From Telmatactis stephensoni (lineage: Eukaryota; Cnidaria; Anthozoa; Actiniaria; Isophelliidae): DNA of 64,000 bases. Both the position numbers and the translations under genes were made by a program. The notes beneath the pieces are model-generated. The model was not told the origin of the DNA. It did not search any database and was given only the letters and a program-made list of their open reading frames with translations. This document shows, one piece after another, positions 22,683 to 32,933 of the stretch. The stretch covers positions 186,001 through 250,000 of the forward strand of contig JALIZF010001499.1 in the NCBI GenBank assembly GCA_029948255.1. The letters run 5' to 3'. Every line of letters begins with the position of its first letter. Position 1 is the stretch's first letter.

Positions 22683-23973
22683 AAACAGCTAATCAATTAC
22701 ATAGAAAAACAAAATATTTTGTTGGAATTTCAATTTGGCTTTAGAAAGAACCATTCGACTGCCCAGGCCATAACTGAAATTACTGACAGCCTGAAGAAAG
22801 CTATAGATAATAACCTGTACACTTGTGGGGTGTTCTTAGATCTGTCAAAAGCATTTGACACCATCGACCGTACTATTTTACTAAACAAACTGGAAATGTA
22901 CGGAATTCGCGGGCTGCCTCTACAGTGGTTCCGCAGCTATCTTGAAAACAGAAAACAATACGTCTCTTTAGGAAATGTTGAGTCACAATTGGAAACAATC
23001 ATGTGCGGAATCCCACGCACAAGGAAGCACATTGGGACCTCTTCTATTCTTGATCTATATAAATGACCTTCCACTCTGTTCTGATAAATTGAAATTTAAA
23101 ATTTTTGCTGACGATACAAATGTGTTCGCTTCTGCAAGTAATCTCAAATTGCTTGAAAAAACAATGAATTCCGAATTAGCAAAAGTAAAAGAGTGGTGTG
23201 ACATAAATAAACTTTCTATAAATATCTCAAAAACCAATTACATGGTAGTAAAATCAAAAAGGAAAAAGGACGCTTCCATTGATATAAAACTAGCAACTAG
23301 CAAAGATGGAACGACCTTTTCCGTAGAAAGGAAAAGTTGTATAAAATATCTAGGGGTGATGATTGATGACTCCATGTCATGGAAGAATCACATTTCTTAT
23401 ATTTGTTCACGAATATCGCGCAATAGTGGAATTATATTAAAACTAAGGCATTATCTTTCCATAAAGCAGTTAAAGCAAATTTACTATAATCTCATCTATC
23501 CTTATATATCTTATGCCATTATGGCATGGGGTAGCACTTACAATACAAATCTTCAAAAAGTCCAAGTTAAACAGAACCACATAATTAGAATGATTTTCTT
23601 TGCAAACCTCTATGGTAAAGATACAGACAGTGCTAAACCACTATTAAACCTTCTAGATATTTTGACAGTATACAACGTCTACTGCTTGCACGTCTTAAAG
23701 TTTACGTACCTCTGGCATAATGGAATGCTACCTAGTATTTTTGATCATGTGTTCAGATATGCTAGGACCGTACATAGTTACAACACCAGATATGCAAGCA
23801 ATGATAATTTACACAAACCGGGCGTTAAAACTAATATAGGTAAACAGACTATCTCTTATATGGCAATTGACCTTTGGAAAGATCTCCCTACCCACTTAAA
23901 ACTTTTGACAAAATCTGCCTCCTTCAAAATAAAATTGAAAGAATATCTTCTCCACAAACAACACCAAGAGTAA
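22683..23973 (+). pseudogene. LINE ORF2, RT part after the nested element
   Basis: RT continues from KQLINYIEKQNILLEFQFGF through LDLSKAFDTIDR, FADDTNVFAS and LGVMIDDSMSWKNHI to the C-terminal domain, with a stop at 23971. A 4-bp insertion near 23018-23024 changes frame just before QGSTLGPLLF. The untranslated tail runs to 24281. Confidence 0.85.
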
Positions 23974-24777
23974 GAGAAAAAATATATATTTTCGTATATC
24001 ACTGTTCTTCTTTTTAATATGTTAAATTCTTGTCTATGTAAATATCTTTATTAAATATTAAGTGTATTTGTAGTTTATATCTTCTACCTGTTTTCAAATA
24101 CTAGAAACTTATAGGCTGAGGGCTAACTAGAAAACTTAGCAGTTAACTTAGCCCTCAGGCTCTAATGTAATATCAGAACAAATATATTGTCATTTATTTT
24201 TGTCAACTTTTTATTGTCTTTAATGTATTATTGTAAAATTTATACTTGTAAAGAGAGAGCAATAAAAAGCAATTCCAATTCCAACTCACTAGGCTTTACC
24301 TCGAATGTAACAGCATACGAGATGAAGGTGTGTCATATTTATGTGTCGCAATCAAACATAAGAACTGCAAAATCTCTGTACTGGAACTTAAGGGCAACGG
24401 AATAACAGAGAGTGGAGTATCAGTTTTGTGCAATTCGATCCGGAATGAAAATTGTCCACTCACTATTTTAGGACTCGCTAAAAACCCCATCACAGATCAG
24501 AGTGTATCATATCTGTACAAAGTAATGATCGATGAAGAACATTCACTTAAACGTGTGAACCTTGGAACATTGCTGACACGCGGACATGCAACTACTTTCA
24601 TGCATAATGAACTATGGAAACGAAGGCTGAGAAAGAAAATAGAGGAATACTAGGAGAGGAGATATCATCAGAGTGGAACGTGTATGATAAACGTGAACCT
24701 TACATTGATACGTTTATCAACAGATAGATAGATAACAACAGATGGAAGAAGAGCATTAAAATTCGCTTTAATCACGG

Positions 24778-24905
24778 AGATGCCATCTTGAACCAGATGT
24801 CTTTGTTTCTTACATAGAAACGAGATCAAGCGTGGTAATTTACCACGCTTGAACTCGCTCCATGTTAGAAACAAAGACGTCAACAATGCAAATTCAAGAT
24901 GACGC
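24778..24905. repeat. Foldback in the 3' flank of NLR copy 1
   Basis: Arms of about 62 bp, with a centre at TACCACGCTTGA and its complement, enclose almost no loop. The same palindrome follows NLR copy 2 at 36216-36343, so it predates the duplication. Being just past the stop codon, it could form an RNA hairpin in the 3' UTR. Confidence 0.7.
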
Positions 24906-25746
24906 TTCGTGAATAAAGTGAATGGAACTACAAAATTAGATATACCCCATCCAAGGAGGCTTGGAGGAAATGGCATGGTAGTCAGTCAACTTAAAAAAAT
25001 AAAACACTCCGAGCATAAATCACAATAACTCGCGGATTTGCAATCCATGAGTTAAAAAGGAGAACGAGACACGTGCGACACGTTATGTGACATATTGCAC
25101 CGCCTTTGAACTACTTTTAGACCTGATTTATGGTTGCGAACCGCTGGAGCTGAAAGTTTCAATATTTATCATACATTCGCTACAAGCGCAAGCCATGACT
25201 TCCTTCGAACCGGGTTCTAAAACTTTCTCAAATGCGGTTCAATACGTCCAATTTGGCTACACAGGGATTTATAGTTACGCACATTTTTTTGAAAGTGCAC
25301 ACGCCAGACTCAATCTCTTGGTTACGCTCTCCTGAACACTTTATTTAGATGCAACTTGTTCTTTTGCTATATGAAAGTATTGCTTGAATTACTTAGTGAG
25401 GTGATAATAGTTGAAAATAAATTAAGTACTTGACTATCACTAACCAACCGGCATTCGACTGGAATACGCAAGGTCTTGAATTCGAATCCCATCTAGAGCT
25501 CTGATATATTTTTCTAAGCCCATCGTTAGTGAGAGTCAAGTACTTAAATTATATCTCCAACTGTCATTTAGGTGTTTACAATTAGTGCACACAATATTCC
25601 ATTAAAACTATATGTACCCTTCTCTTACAAAGATTATACGTAGTGAGTCATGCCATGCGCGGCACTAGGTTTCGATCTAGGGACGGATCCTCTTCGTATA
25701 AAACCATGTCCATCAAATATTAGGAGTTTAAAAGAGAGAGTGTGAC

Positions 25747-26194
25747 TGCTAACTCGTTTATTAGACTTTGAACAAGAGTTAATTACAAGCTAAGCAAGGG
25801 TTCTTGGTAGAGTCGGAGTGGCTGTCGAAGGAGTTCCTTACTCGACCAATTTCCTTACTTAGGGCTGTACTTTCCAATCAACACTGAGTCGTACCCCAAA
25901 CTTGCCTTGCTAGAGACTAAAGAGTGTGCGAGTGTAACAAATATCGACAGTCCTTAAATAACAACCAAACTAAATCTAATTTCCTGTTTACATCACGTTT
26001 GGAGTCAAACAGAAACCACGTTGGTCTGTTTGGGTTATAGTGAGAGAGGGTGCGTCACACAGGATCAAAACAATACACAAATCCTACAATCAAAACGGTC
26101 AAGGTTACAACACTTAAAATGCTTCACTAGTTAATTACTGAAAAATACATGGAGGTTAATAAATACATAATTACTGGAAATCTGTAGCGTAACA
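25747..26194 (-). mobile_element. LTR (minus orientation) with polypurine tract, unit 1
   Basis: On the minus strand the sequence AAGGAGGGGAGTA (26195-26208), a good polypurine tract, is followed directly by TGTTACGCTACAG and about 450 bp with an AATAAA near the far end. The same sequence occurs at 37730-47480 (split by a transposon) and, with other insertions, at 56574-58356. The left limit is uncertain because the U5-side sequence differs between copies. Sequence at 26195-26500 may be the internal region. No pol domain is visible. Confidence 0.55.
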
Positions 26195-26489
26195 TACTCC
26201 CCTCCTTAATTTTGGGCATCTCCCGATGCACTGCTCGTCTTAGACGTGATGCAAATACTTTAAAAAAACAACTAGTGATAAAAATAAGGTTGTCTAGAAT
26301 AATGTCTATTAATTTGATTAAATTTCTCTAATTGTTCAATCAAATGTCTATAATCTTTCTTTCACATCGGTGTATTCTGTTCCAAGTATAATTCAAGTCG
26401 CTTTTAAGTTGATCTGCGAAGTTCACGTCGCTGAACTCCTATTACATTCTCTTTATCATCGATCACGTTTTGAAGCTCGCTTAGTTCTC

Positions 26490-26978
26490 AAGCATGTTAA
26501 GGCCTGGGTCATTGGGCCGAACTAAAAAAACCTAAAATTGCAATATCTCTACCAATATTAAATGTACTTAGATATAATTTTGGACCATAGTCATGATTAG
26601 GATCCTTAACATTTTTGTTTGTGTATGGTCGGAATTCGGTGGTCACGTGACCTATAGGATGAAAAAATATTAATTTGAAAATGGGCCGGTGAAAATGCAT
26701 TTAATGAAGCTGACTGTTTCAGTTTGATGTTTAACTGTTAAGGACATCTAGATAAGTTAGAAATTGCCTGGAATGGATGACTTCATTTAAACAGTGCGGA
26801 GTAACATGCAAATGTGTAAATATCTGGTTTGGTCACGTGACATCTTTTACCAAATATCTCCTTAACAATCAATGATGGACCACCATTCCAGGCAGATTTT
26901 GAAAGACAACCCCCAAACGTCATAAATTGGCATCTCTTTTATTATTTCACTTTACGTCTCTATACGGCCCGTTTTCCA
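26490..26978. repeat. Right end of duplication unit 1
   Basis: This segment is nearly identical to 47770-48258. It contains two GGTCACGTGAC boxes (about 26639 and 26834). Similarity between the units stops abruptly after CTATACGGCCCGTTTTC in both, marking the duplication breakpoint. No gene is supported. Confidence 0.75.
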
Positions 26979-29250
26979 CTGAATTTCTGTTATTACTCGT
27001 GCCCAGGCCGTAGGCCGGCACGAGTCTATGTTTACCGTTCAATCAATCTATCTATCTATGTTTCGTCGTAGTCGCAAATGTGTATGCAAATTAGGCAGGC
27101 ATGGAAACGAGGCCACGCACGGACTCAGCTCAGTTTGACTTGCATCATATCGAAGCAAAGCAGTAACCTTTCTGAGCAAAACAGAGAGTTATTTTCACGA
27201 GTCAGGAATGTTTAGTAACTTAAACTTCACTGTATGAAATGCAGTCGGATCGAGCCATTGTGTTATAGGAGTCTCTCGTGAGTCTCAATCAAGGTAAATT
27301 CAAGCTTCTTCATTTAAAATTTTCTTACAAGTCGTCGATATATTCAAATGTTAGCTTGCAAATCTCGCTTTCTAAAACATGACTAAGCTGGTTTGAGACA
27401 TATATTTATATCCCTCTGTTGTTTAGACTTTTGGAATTTTTAGATGACTGGCATTTTCATGCTACAGACCGAAACCTTTCTTAATTCAAGGCAGTTGAAT
27501 TATATTTCCATGTTCGATTTGATTTAAGCTTACTCTTTGAAACGAATAATTAGAGTGGTTTTCATAAACCCGGGAAAAGTGTACTAAACAAATGACCCTG
27601 AAGTGTGATAAAGCGTAACCGTAAAAGCTAAAGTGTCTTTCACTCATCTTCAATGATATTTGTGTTTGGTACTAAAAATCTCTTTGGTACTTAGAGAATA
27701 ATTTGAAGGATTCAAAGCGTTATCACTGTTCTGGAATTATATTCCTTGTGCAGTCAAGAGCGTTCATATTTCCAGTTTGCTGATTTTGAAATATATCACA
27801 AATGAATAGGCAACCACAGGGAGCCCAAACCAAGAGTTTGGTTGTATTTATCAAGTATTTAAGCCTTTTATTTCATTTTGATATTCTACTTCTAAGCTAT
27901 TATAGTACATTTTTGTGTTAAGTCTTTGTTGCGTACATTTATTTGAAAATCTATAGAAATTATTCACACAATAAGTTTTCAGGGAGGTGTATTTCATTTT
28001 ATTAGCCAAGTTTGTATGATGACCTCTGTCTTTCATGAGGAAGATGTATAAAAGGAAGATTGGTGCAATAAATCACTTGATGAAAAACTTAAATGCTGAA
28101 GGGTTTGTTTGTTTTCTGCCTTGTTTCTGGTGCTTTTCTCCAGTAATACACTGCGGTCAGAACAGTGCTTGTGATTTGTTCAAGTAACAAAGAATGGCAA
28201 AACCAAAAAAGGGAGAGAGATTAAATGTAGAACAAAAGGTATTGTTCATCATAATCCACGTTTTTGATATTTGAACAAATCAGAAGCTTCATTCGAATGG
28301 TAGTGCAGGATGACCCCTTTTCTCTGGATTATCCTGTTCTCCCTCCCCAGGAAAAAAAGCCAGGATGAATGTGTGTGCATAGAAATTTTGATTTATTGTT
28401 CCCCAAATTGATGCTTAGGCAATCAATTACTAAACGCACCATTACGTTTATCACACTATACATTACAAGTGTACTTATGCACCCCTACACAAGTTCTTTT
28501 GGTTCCCTTTCCTTATAACCATTGTTTGTCACACAGTACACCATACACCCTTTGCTCCCCGCACGTGTTTCCTTAATATGAATTCCTTTCATACCTATAC
28601 TCCCGCTGTGTCCTAGTCATTGTCCAAGCCACGAATATAGTAAGGAAATATCATGTACATACATCAACACAGTCTTTGTCCATCTCAAGTAAGTGTTTCA
28701 CAATCCCTCGCGTCCCCCTTCCTACCACATCACCAACTATATTTACAATCCTCTCCCCACCGATATCCCAAGCTATGCCGTTTTTACCTCTTTCAAAGGT
28801 CGACGTGGTTTGTCTTGGTTGTCATTTCGTCACACGTAGGGTTAAGCTTCTGGCGCTAGAAGTTATGAAACGTGTAGATCGCTCCAGCGACCTCTACCTT
28901 GTGTCTTAACCCCTGACGATTAACACATGGTAGGACGAACGACTTCTGAATCCTTTGTTTTCCTTGTACCTTTTGACCCTTCCGAGACAATGCCACGTTT
29001 CATGAGCTCATGATTGTTGCCTTTACTAGTTTTATTTATTATTTTCATCTCTACTCATGTTAGCAATACATACGAACATCCTCCCTACTTTGCCGTTTGC
29101 CCACACAATCTCGATTTAGGTGTTTTTTTGTTTTTTTTTTCTCTCTGTTTTTTACACGACGTTCTTGGTAATTGCATATGCTAATTTAGGTTATATTCGG
29201 CATTTTTCTGATTTTTATTGGGAAATGGTGTTTATCCCCTATCTTATCAA
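26979..29250. other. Spacer between duplication units
   Basis: No gene is supported. It contains a hairpin near the left end (ACTCGTGCC...GGCACGAGT, about 26996-27025) like those of the Helitron-like elements here. A 45-bp open stretch at 28194-28238 (MAKPKKGERLNVEQK, followed by GT) could be a small first exon but has no partner that I can find. Confidence 0.4.
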
Positions 29251-29446
29251 TATGGAAAATCCACTAAAACGTACGGATACCACACTTTTACGGACAGAAG
29301 CTAAATCCTCACAGCTCACGGTGTTATCGATTTTAAGAGGTTGTAGCAGATTCAGATTGCTCACACAAATTTGTTCGTTCTGGAGAAATTGGAAGCCTTT
29401 TTTTCCCATTAGGACTCAGCTCCAAGTGACATGACAGTGAAGTGCG

Positions 29447-31012
29447 TATCAAGAAATGCTATTGACATTTCATGAAACAAAAAGCTTTTGTTTAAAATGC
29501 CGCCGATGACCATAAATGGAGCGACCATTAATTTCTATTGTGATCATTAACGCCTGGCGGGAGATTTGAAAATTTTCCGACTAAAGCCGAACTGCATTCG
29601 GAAAACTGGATCAGATGATTTGATCACCTGTCACCGGTGGGGACGGGAAAATATTTCCACTTGTCAGGGGTGGAGATGGGATGTCAATGTGAATATAAAA
29701 AGCAAACTATTGGGAGAGAATAAGGTAGAAATGCCACTGTTTTGGTTATCATAAAGAACGAACTTTTTTTATCAATTGTGAAATTATTCGACTGATTTCA
29801 CAGATCGCATTTTATACTCTAGAAGCATAAAGTATTCTTTATCGAATGCAAATAAACTCTCTTCTAACTTGTCACTGAATTCTCAATCAGCGCAATTCGC
29901 GAGCAACCCCTCAAATCTTGATCAAGGCTGGTTTCAGCTTAGTTACGGACTACTTTGTATAATGAAATAAAAATTTGAATCGAATAAACTCTTAGAAACG
30001 TGTTAAAGTCTTATGTGTTTGATGATAAAGTAAACAATTATGAAAGACAAATCTGCTACATTACTATCTAAGTTTCATTTCAGACACAAACTTTATTGTA
30101 TATGTAAATATGAATCTAGTGATTCCAACCTTCGCCCGTAACCGAAACGTAAATTGGATTCTTTCTTAACTAGGAAACTTTTCATTACAAATCTAAGCCG
30201 GTCAAAAGATAGTTGAATGTCTAGGCATAACGTGTATGAAATTCAAACAATGTCAAGTCATAAAAACTGAGATTGGGATGGGGTTTTTATATGATCATGT
30301 CTAAAGTGTTGTAAACACAACACTGCCTCATTTACATATGCTTCTTCGCAAGTGCCACCCGGCTTCAACAACAAGCTACTTGAAAAGTTTGCTAATTCTA
30401 ACGCCAAAAAGAATTCAAACTCGATGTTTCCGCTTCGAAAAAGCTTTAAACTTAGAAAGAAGTTGACAAAAATCAGTTTTGTTAAGAGAAACTCGCTTTG
30501 TTTACTCGTAACCATGGACGCCTTCTCGGTTTTGATGATACGGACATGAATACTCATTCGTCTTTTAATGTTACTTTTAATAGTGAAAATTAAAGGTTAA
30601 TGTAGACATATATTCAAAATACTTTAGAAGGAATCAATTAATTGAGAGAATAACAAGTTTACAGTTTCTTTTGGTAAGAATTTTGCTTTTGACAGTTGAT
30701 GTAAGTTTTGAGGAGACAACAACAAGTTTGCATGATGACACAAGTATTCAGTGATACCGATATGTTTTGGCTATTTAGAAACATCTTAATTCTACTTTAG
30801 TTCTAACGAAAGGTTTTGAAGTATCTGACATATTTAGAAATATCTGACATATCTAGAAATACGAGAGCTGTCCGAGAAATAAAGCGAAGTCGAAGTATTT
30901 CCGAAGTATATCCGAACACATCGGTTTTGGCGGCTTTTCTCGCCTATTGTTTAGAAGTTGATCACCTATTGTTTTCCAAAGTGTCCCTCGAACAATAGAG
31001 CATTTCTTGATA
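29447..31012. mobile_element. DNA transposon with TATCAAGAAATGCT ends
   Basis: The ends TATCAAGAAATGCTATTG and CAATAGAGCATTTCTTGATA are inverted repeats, and the segment is absent from the paralogous positions near 9995 and 6430. If the outermost TA is the target duplication it would fit a Tc1/mariner-type element, but this is not certain. There is no transposase ORF; the interior shows no recognisable gene. Confidence 0.65.
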
Positions 31013-31502
31013 CGGAATTGATGCGTTTTTTCGTAAGATACATTTTTCTTGAAAATCGCTATATACATAGCTTTGAATCGAAGGCTACAGGAAACCAAAC
31101 TGCTAAGGTCTGGGAATCCCTGTGGATATTATTAGTCCACTAACTTTTCTTTTTATCGTAGTGTGTTCCCTTTTACACTTTGTTTCACGAGCTAATGAAA
31201 ACCACCGTTTAATATCATTAAAGCGTTAAGTTGTACTAAATAGAAATAATATATAAATAGTATATAATCCTTTGCAGTTTTCTTTTCTTTAAATGGTGTC
31301 ATTTTGCATATTATTTAGTTGGTATAGGTATGCTTTTCATTGAATGCATACTGTCTTATAACATAAGATATAAACCTAGAAATTTTAGCTTTTTCATTCT
31401 AAAATAAAACGTGAATCAAGCACAATGACAGACAAATGTCAAAATACCGGCTACAACTAAAGTTAAGTAATGAAGCAATGAAAATTTTGTATTCATCTGA
31501 CC

Positions 31503-32811
31503 CAGGCGGTGGGCGCACTACGATCGCAAAGCACTATGGTACGACAATTTCACCTCTTCGAGAAAAAAGATGGCGGACTGTAGAAAATTTGGGTAAGTTT
31601 GAGGACTAATTTCATAGTTAATACTGTGCTTTCAAATACCATCTATAATTCTGAATAATTTCTAGTTATCTGATATAGCTCTTTTATGGAAAGAATGGAG
31701 AAAAAATGTCCATTTGATTGAGTTATAGCCCGAGAAGATGAACGACCTGTTTTTGCACTTTCTCTTTGTAATTTGATGAGCCTAGTGTTTCTGCCTCGTA
31801 GTGTCTTTAAAGCTCACGTTCAACTGTTAAAATTGTTCGAATATAACCCTTAGAAGATCACTTTATAACGCAGTATAAACGCTCCCCAACGCTCCCCACT
31901 GTATCAGGTAGAAAATTGGCGTCGAAGTTTACCTAATTTGCTGCTCGTAACGCTATGCACTACTAATCACTGCTTCAAGCCTTGAAAAAAATAATGTCAA
32001 GATTGTTGTAAACATTTGCTTAAATTCTTCCTCTTTTGTTACAGAAACAGCAAATAAATAAAAGTTCCATAGAGTAAGATCGATGTATAAAAGTGATGGC
32101 CGGGAGTGATGGACTTCAGTACCAAGAAGAAGATATTCTCTGAATTTTAGACTGAATTGCGTGACGAATAGACTCATTCAACACAATACTTCACTTCAGT
32201 CCGCTTTACCCACTTAAACTTGAGAGAAATAAAGCAGCAGTTAATTCTTATTAAGAATTAGGCTTTCAATTATTATATGGGTACATTTCTAGAGAGAACT
32301 GAAGTTTGGAATCACATTTTATAAGTTTGCGTTGGATCGACCTCCATGTCACAATGTCACCTCGCGATCATCGCGCTTTGCGAATCAGTCTCACTTGGAA
32401 CGACTATAAGTATATTCCAACGCACTTCAACATAAAGCCCATAAATTTATATTTCTTTTAAAAGTATCTGTAGGTTTTCATGGCCACAGAGTCATGATTA
32501 TAATAGTGAGGACATTAAATAACTGATATTTTTAGTCTGGACCGCCACTGATTACGGTCTAAACAAACAGCTCACTGGATTTATACAAACATTCTAACTC
32601 AAATTTCTCTTCTCAAAAAACATTCCTTCTTCGTCTAATCTGTCAAGAAAAGACAAAATGTATTTTTTTAAATCAAAATGTGATTGTCGAAGGGCGAGAA
32701 TGCTAGATGAAAATTTGTCGGAGCTCTGTACTACTCTACGGTTGAAAGCAAATGACGAAGATTTTCGAATACGACCACAGTGCTTTGCGATCGTAGTGCG
32801 CCCACCGCCTG
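31503..32811. mobile_element. hAT-like non-autonomous transposon upstream of NLR copy 2
   Basis: Perfect inverted repeats of about 33 bp (CAGGCGGTGGGCGCACTACG onward) bound 1309 bp. CATCTGACC flanks both sides (31494-31502 and 32812-32820), and the empty sites near 11258 and 7460 have a single copy. CAGG ends with an 8-9 bp duplication fit hAT best. No transposase is encoded. Confidence 0.8.
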
Positions 32812-32843
32812 CATCTGACCTATCGTCTCTTCTTACCACACTA

Positions 32844-32857
32844 GGTTGCCTAGCAAC
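32844..32857. promoter_or_regulatory. RFX X-box-like motif, NLR copy 2
   Basis: GGTTGCCTAGCAAC fits the X-box consensus (GTTRCC, one base, RGYAAC). It lies 77 bp before the NLR start codon. RFX factors bind such sites. The motif is palindromic, so chance cannot be excluded, but it sits in sequence shared by the duplicates. Confidence 0.5.
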
Positions 32858-32933
32858 TGCTCGAAATATTTACCTCTTGTTAGTCGAGAGTTTTCTTCTC
32901 AATTACGTCTACTGAAACACACTAACAAATGTT

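Larger units (their letters stand above)
15604..24281 (+). mobile_element. 5'-truncated LINE (CR1/L2/jockey-like) inserted in NLR copy 1
   Basis: The insertion is flanked by CAACTCA (15597-15603 and 24282-24288), a 7-bp target duplication matching the empty site in copy 2 at about 35718. It starts within the endonuclease domain (TRITDHTSTLIDHIYTN, VTDHLPIFCSIT). The reverse transcriptase follows: NYRPIATLSTFTQIYEKIIY before the nested element, then FQFGFRKNHST, LDLSKAFDTIDR and FADDTNVF after it. An extra 4 bp near 23020 breaks the frame before QGSTLGPLLF. The 3' end is AATTCCAATTCC repeats rather than poly(A). It is interrupted at 16745-22682 by the Ngaro-like element. Confidence 0.9.
12710..24653 (+). 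pseudogene. Four-pass membrane NACHT-LRR receptor, copy 1 (disrupted)
   Basis: This is a close paralogue of the intact gene at 32934. Translation starts MVSLREFFIPKRFTKGG. A 5-bp deletion at about 12860, relative to copy 2, shifts the frame after CISR; the correct frame resumes at about 12885 and continues open to 15603. The NACHT region is intact (GRPGIGKS, IIFDGLDEY, TTTRPHAS). Several LRRs follow until a 5'-truncated LINE interrupts the gene at 15604-24281. The last LRRs resume at 24282, ending KIEEY with a stop at 24651. Compared with copy 2 it carries an extra LRR unit before the insertion (TRITRLGASHLSDVLKLSSC) and small in-frame insertions (PEPEL; GT). A truncated or LINE-fused protein from 12885 is conceivable, but a normal receptor is not. 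Confidence 0.9.
29251..32880. repeat. Shared 2OGD/NLR upstream region, copy in unit 2
   Basis: Outside two inserted transposons, this matches 9810-11320 and 6270-7500, beginning at ATGGAAAATCCACTAAAACG. The 2OGD exon 1 expected to its left by analogy with 9424-9591 is missing. Confidence 0.75.

Noticed and set aside
25087..25335. 82-codon frame identical in both duplication units (also 37071-37319)
   Set aside because: Identity is explained by recent duplication; no domain, no splice context and a position beside hairpin-bearing repeat sequence.
26509..26700. 63-codon minus frame repeated at 47792-47983
   Set aside because: It is in duplicated spacer with no domain; conserved only because the units are nearly identical.
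28194..28238. Short ATG frame MAKPKKGERLNVEQK followed by GT
   Set aside because: Too short, with no recognisable partner exon; noted only as a possibility in the spacer entry.
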